Shown: positions 63,953 to 64,000 of the stretch, piece after piece
Layout of the letters: each line of letters begins with the position of its first letter
Numbering within the stretch: position 1 is the stretch's first letter
NCBI RefSeq assembly: GCF_001180225.1
Contig: NZ_CVST01000040.1
Span: 124,001-188,000, forward strand
DNA from: Candidatus Pelagibacter communis
Lineage (GTDB): Bacteria; Pseudomonadota; Alphaproteobacteria; Pelagibacterales; Pelagibacteraceae
DNA length: 64,000 nucleotides
Direction: 5' to 3'
Position numbers and translations under genes: made by a program
The notes under the pieces: model-generated
What the model was told of the DNA's origin: nothing
The model's input: the letters and a program-made list of their open reading frames with translations, nothing else
The model's database searches: none

Positions 63953-64000
63953 CTTCTTCCAAAATCTGGCTTATTAATATCTTGTTTGAGTTTGATTATT
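63949..64000 (-). CDS. 3' end of a minus-strand gene (partial)
   Basis: An uninterrupted minus-strand frame enters from beyond the window end and stops at TAA 63951-63949, with C-terminal residues ending KLKQDINKPDFGRS. It overlaps the C40 peptidase stop by 4 bases (TTAG), the same layout as several other convergent pairs here. With only 17 codons no product can be named. Confidence 0.5.
   Translation of the reverse strand, partial: IIKLKQDINKPDFGRS

Overview
This window is a 64 kb piece of a streamlined, AT-rich (by eye about 30% GC) bacterial chromosome. It is almost certainly an alphaproteobacterium of the SAR11 clade (Candidatus Pelagibacter or a close relative). The evidence is the very short or negative intergenic distances, Lys/Asn/Ile-rich proteins, and alphaproteobacterial markers: DUF3035 beside lspA, DUF2093, a class I lysyl-tRNA synthetase, ChvI/ChvG beside ahcY, a RegA-type regulator, and tsaE-amgK-murU. 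I see no tRNA or rRNA genes, CRISPR arrays, insertion sequences or prophage genes. No gene-free stretch exceeds 300 bases. The longest gap, 16235-16507, holds a terminator and a possible 38-codon ORF.

Layout. 34-5660: a lipid A/Kdo and quinone operon (ubiA, an msbA-like exporter, waaA, lpxK, an lpxL-like acyltransferase). 5666-7709: DUF2093, purD, rsmD. 14125 down to 7706 (minus): one tightly overlapping operon, HAD phosphatase-ribF-ileS-lspA-DUF3035 lipoprotein-compact pgi. 14256-16234: groES-groEL behind a heat-shock-like promoter. 16508-19703: typA, a YczE-like membrane protein and a secreted DUF6134-like protein. 19706-23406 (minus): tldD, tldE and a renalase-like flavoprotein. 23493-27462: a DCC-type protein, a two-TM protein, a Lys-rich coiled-coil protein, cfa and a DapA-superfamily lyase. 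27499-29372: an SDR/epimerase-like protein and a GT9 glycosyltransferase. 29365-32852: a membrane J-domain protein, oligopeptidase B, Hsp20 and a lipoprotein. 32979-34846: purine permease and phosphoribosyltransferase. 34890-42099: DUF1330, an AlkA-type glycosylase, an EamA transporter, msrA, a sulfurtransferase and an RND efflux pair. 42096-47173: lytic transglycosylase-like lipoprotein, VanZ, gpmA, murU, amgK, tsaE, ahcY. 47216-53513: chvG, chvI, polA, bioY, regA. 53679-56784: a polyamine operon. 56781-60313 (minus): lysS, pyrD, rpmB, yhhQ. 60401-63952: trkH, an ampG-like permease and a C40 peptidase. The last bases carry the 3' end of a minus-strand gene.

How the genes work together. Several sets fit one process. 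The first operon and the GT9/SDR pair build the outer envelope. The transglycosylase, AmpG-like permease, C40 peptidase and AmgK/MurU form a plausible murein turnover and recycling set. The permease and phosphoribosyltransferase form a purine salvage pair. The decarboxylase, deoxyhypusine-synthase-like enzyme and ureohydrolase form an unusual polyamine operon with no aminopropyltransferase. The heat-shock genes show two regulatory layers: RpoH-like promoters upstream of groES and hsp20, and a ROSE-type RNA thermometer in the hsp20 leader.

The items most worth a second look are the compact ROSE-like thermometer at 32002-32058, the polyamine operon, several promoters placed so close to the start codon that their mRNAs should be leaderless, six convergent gene pairs sharing overlapping stop codons, and the Lys-rich coiled-coil protein of unknown function.
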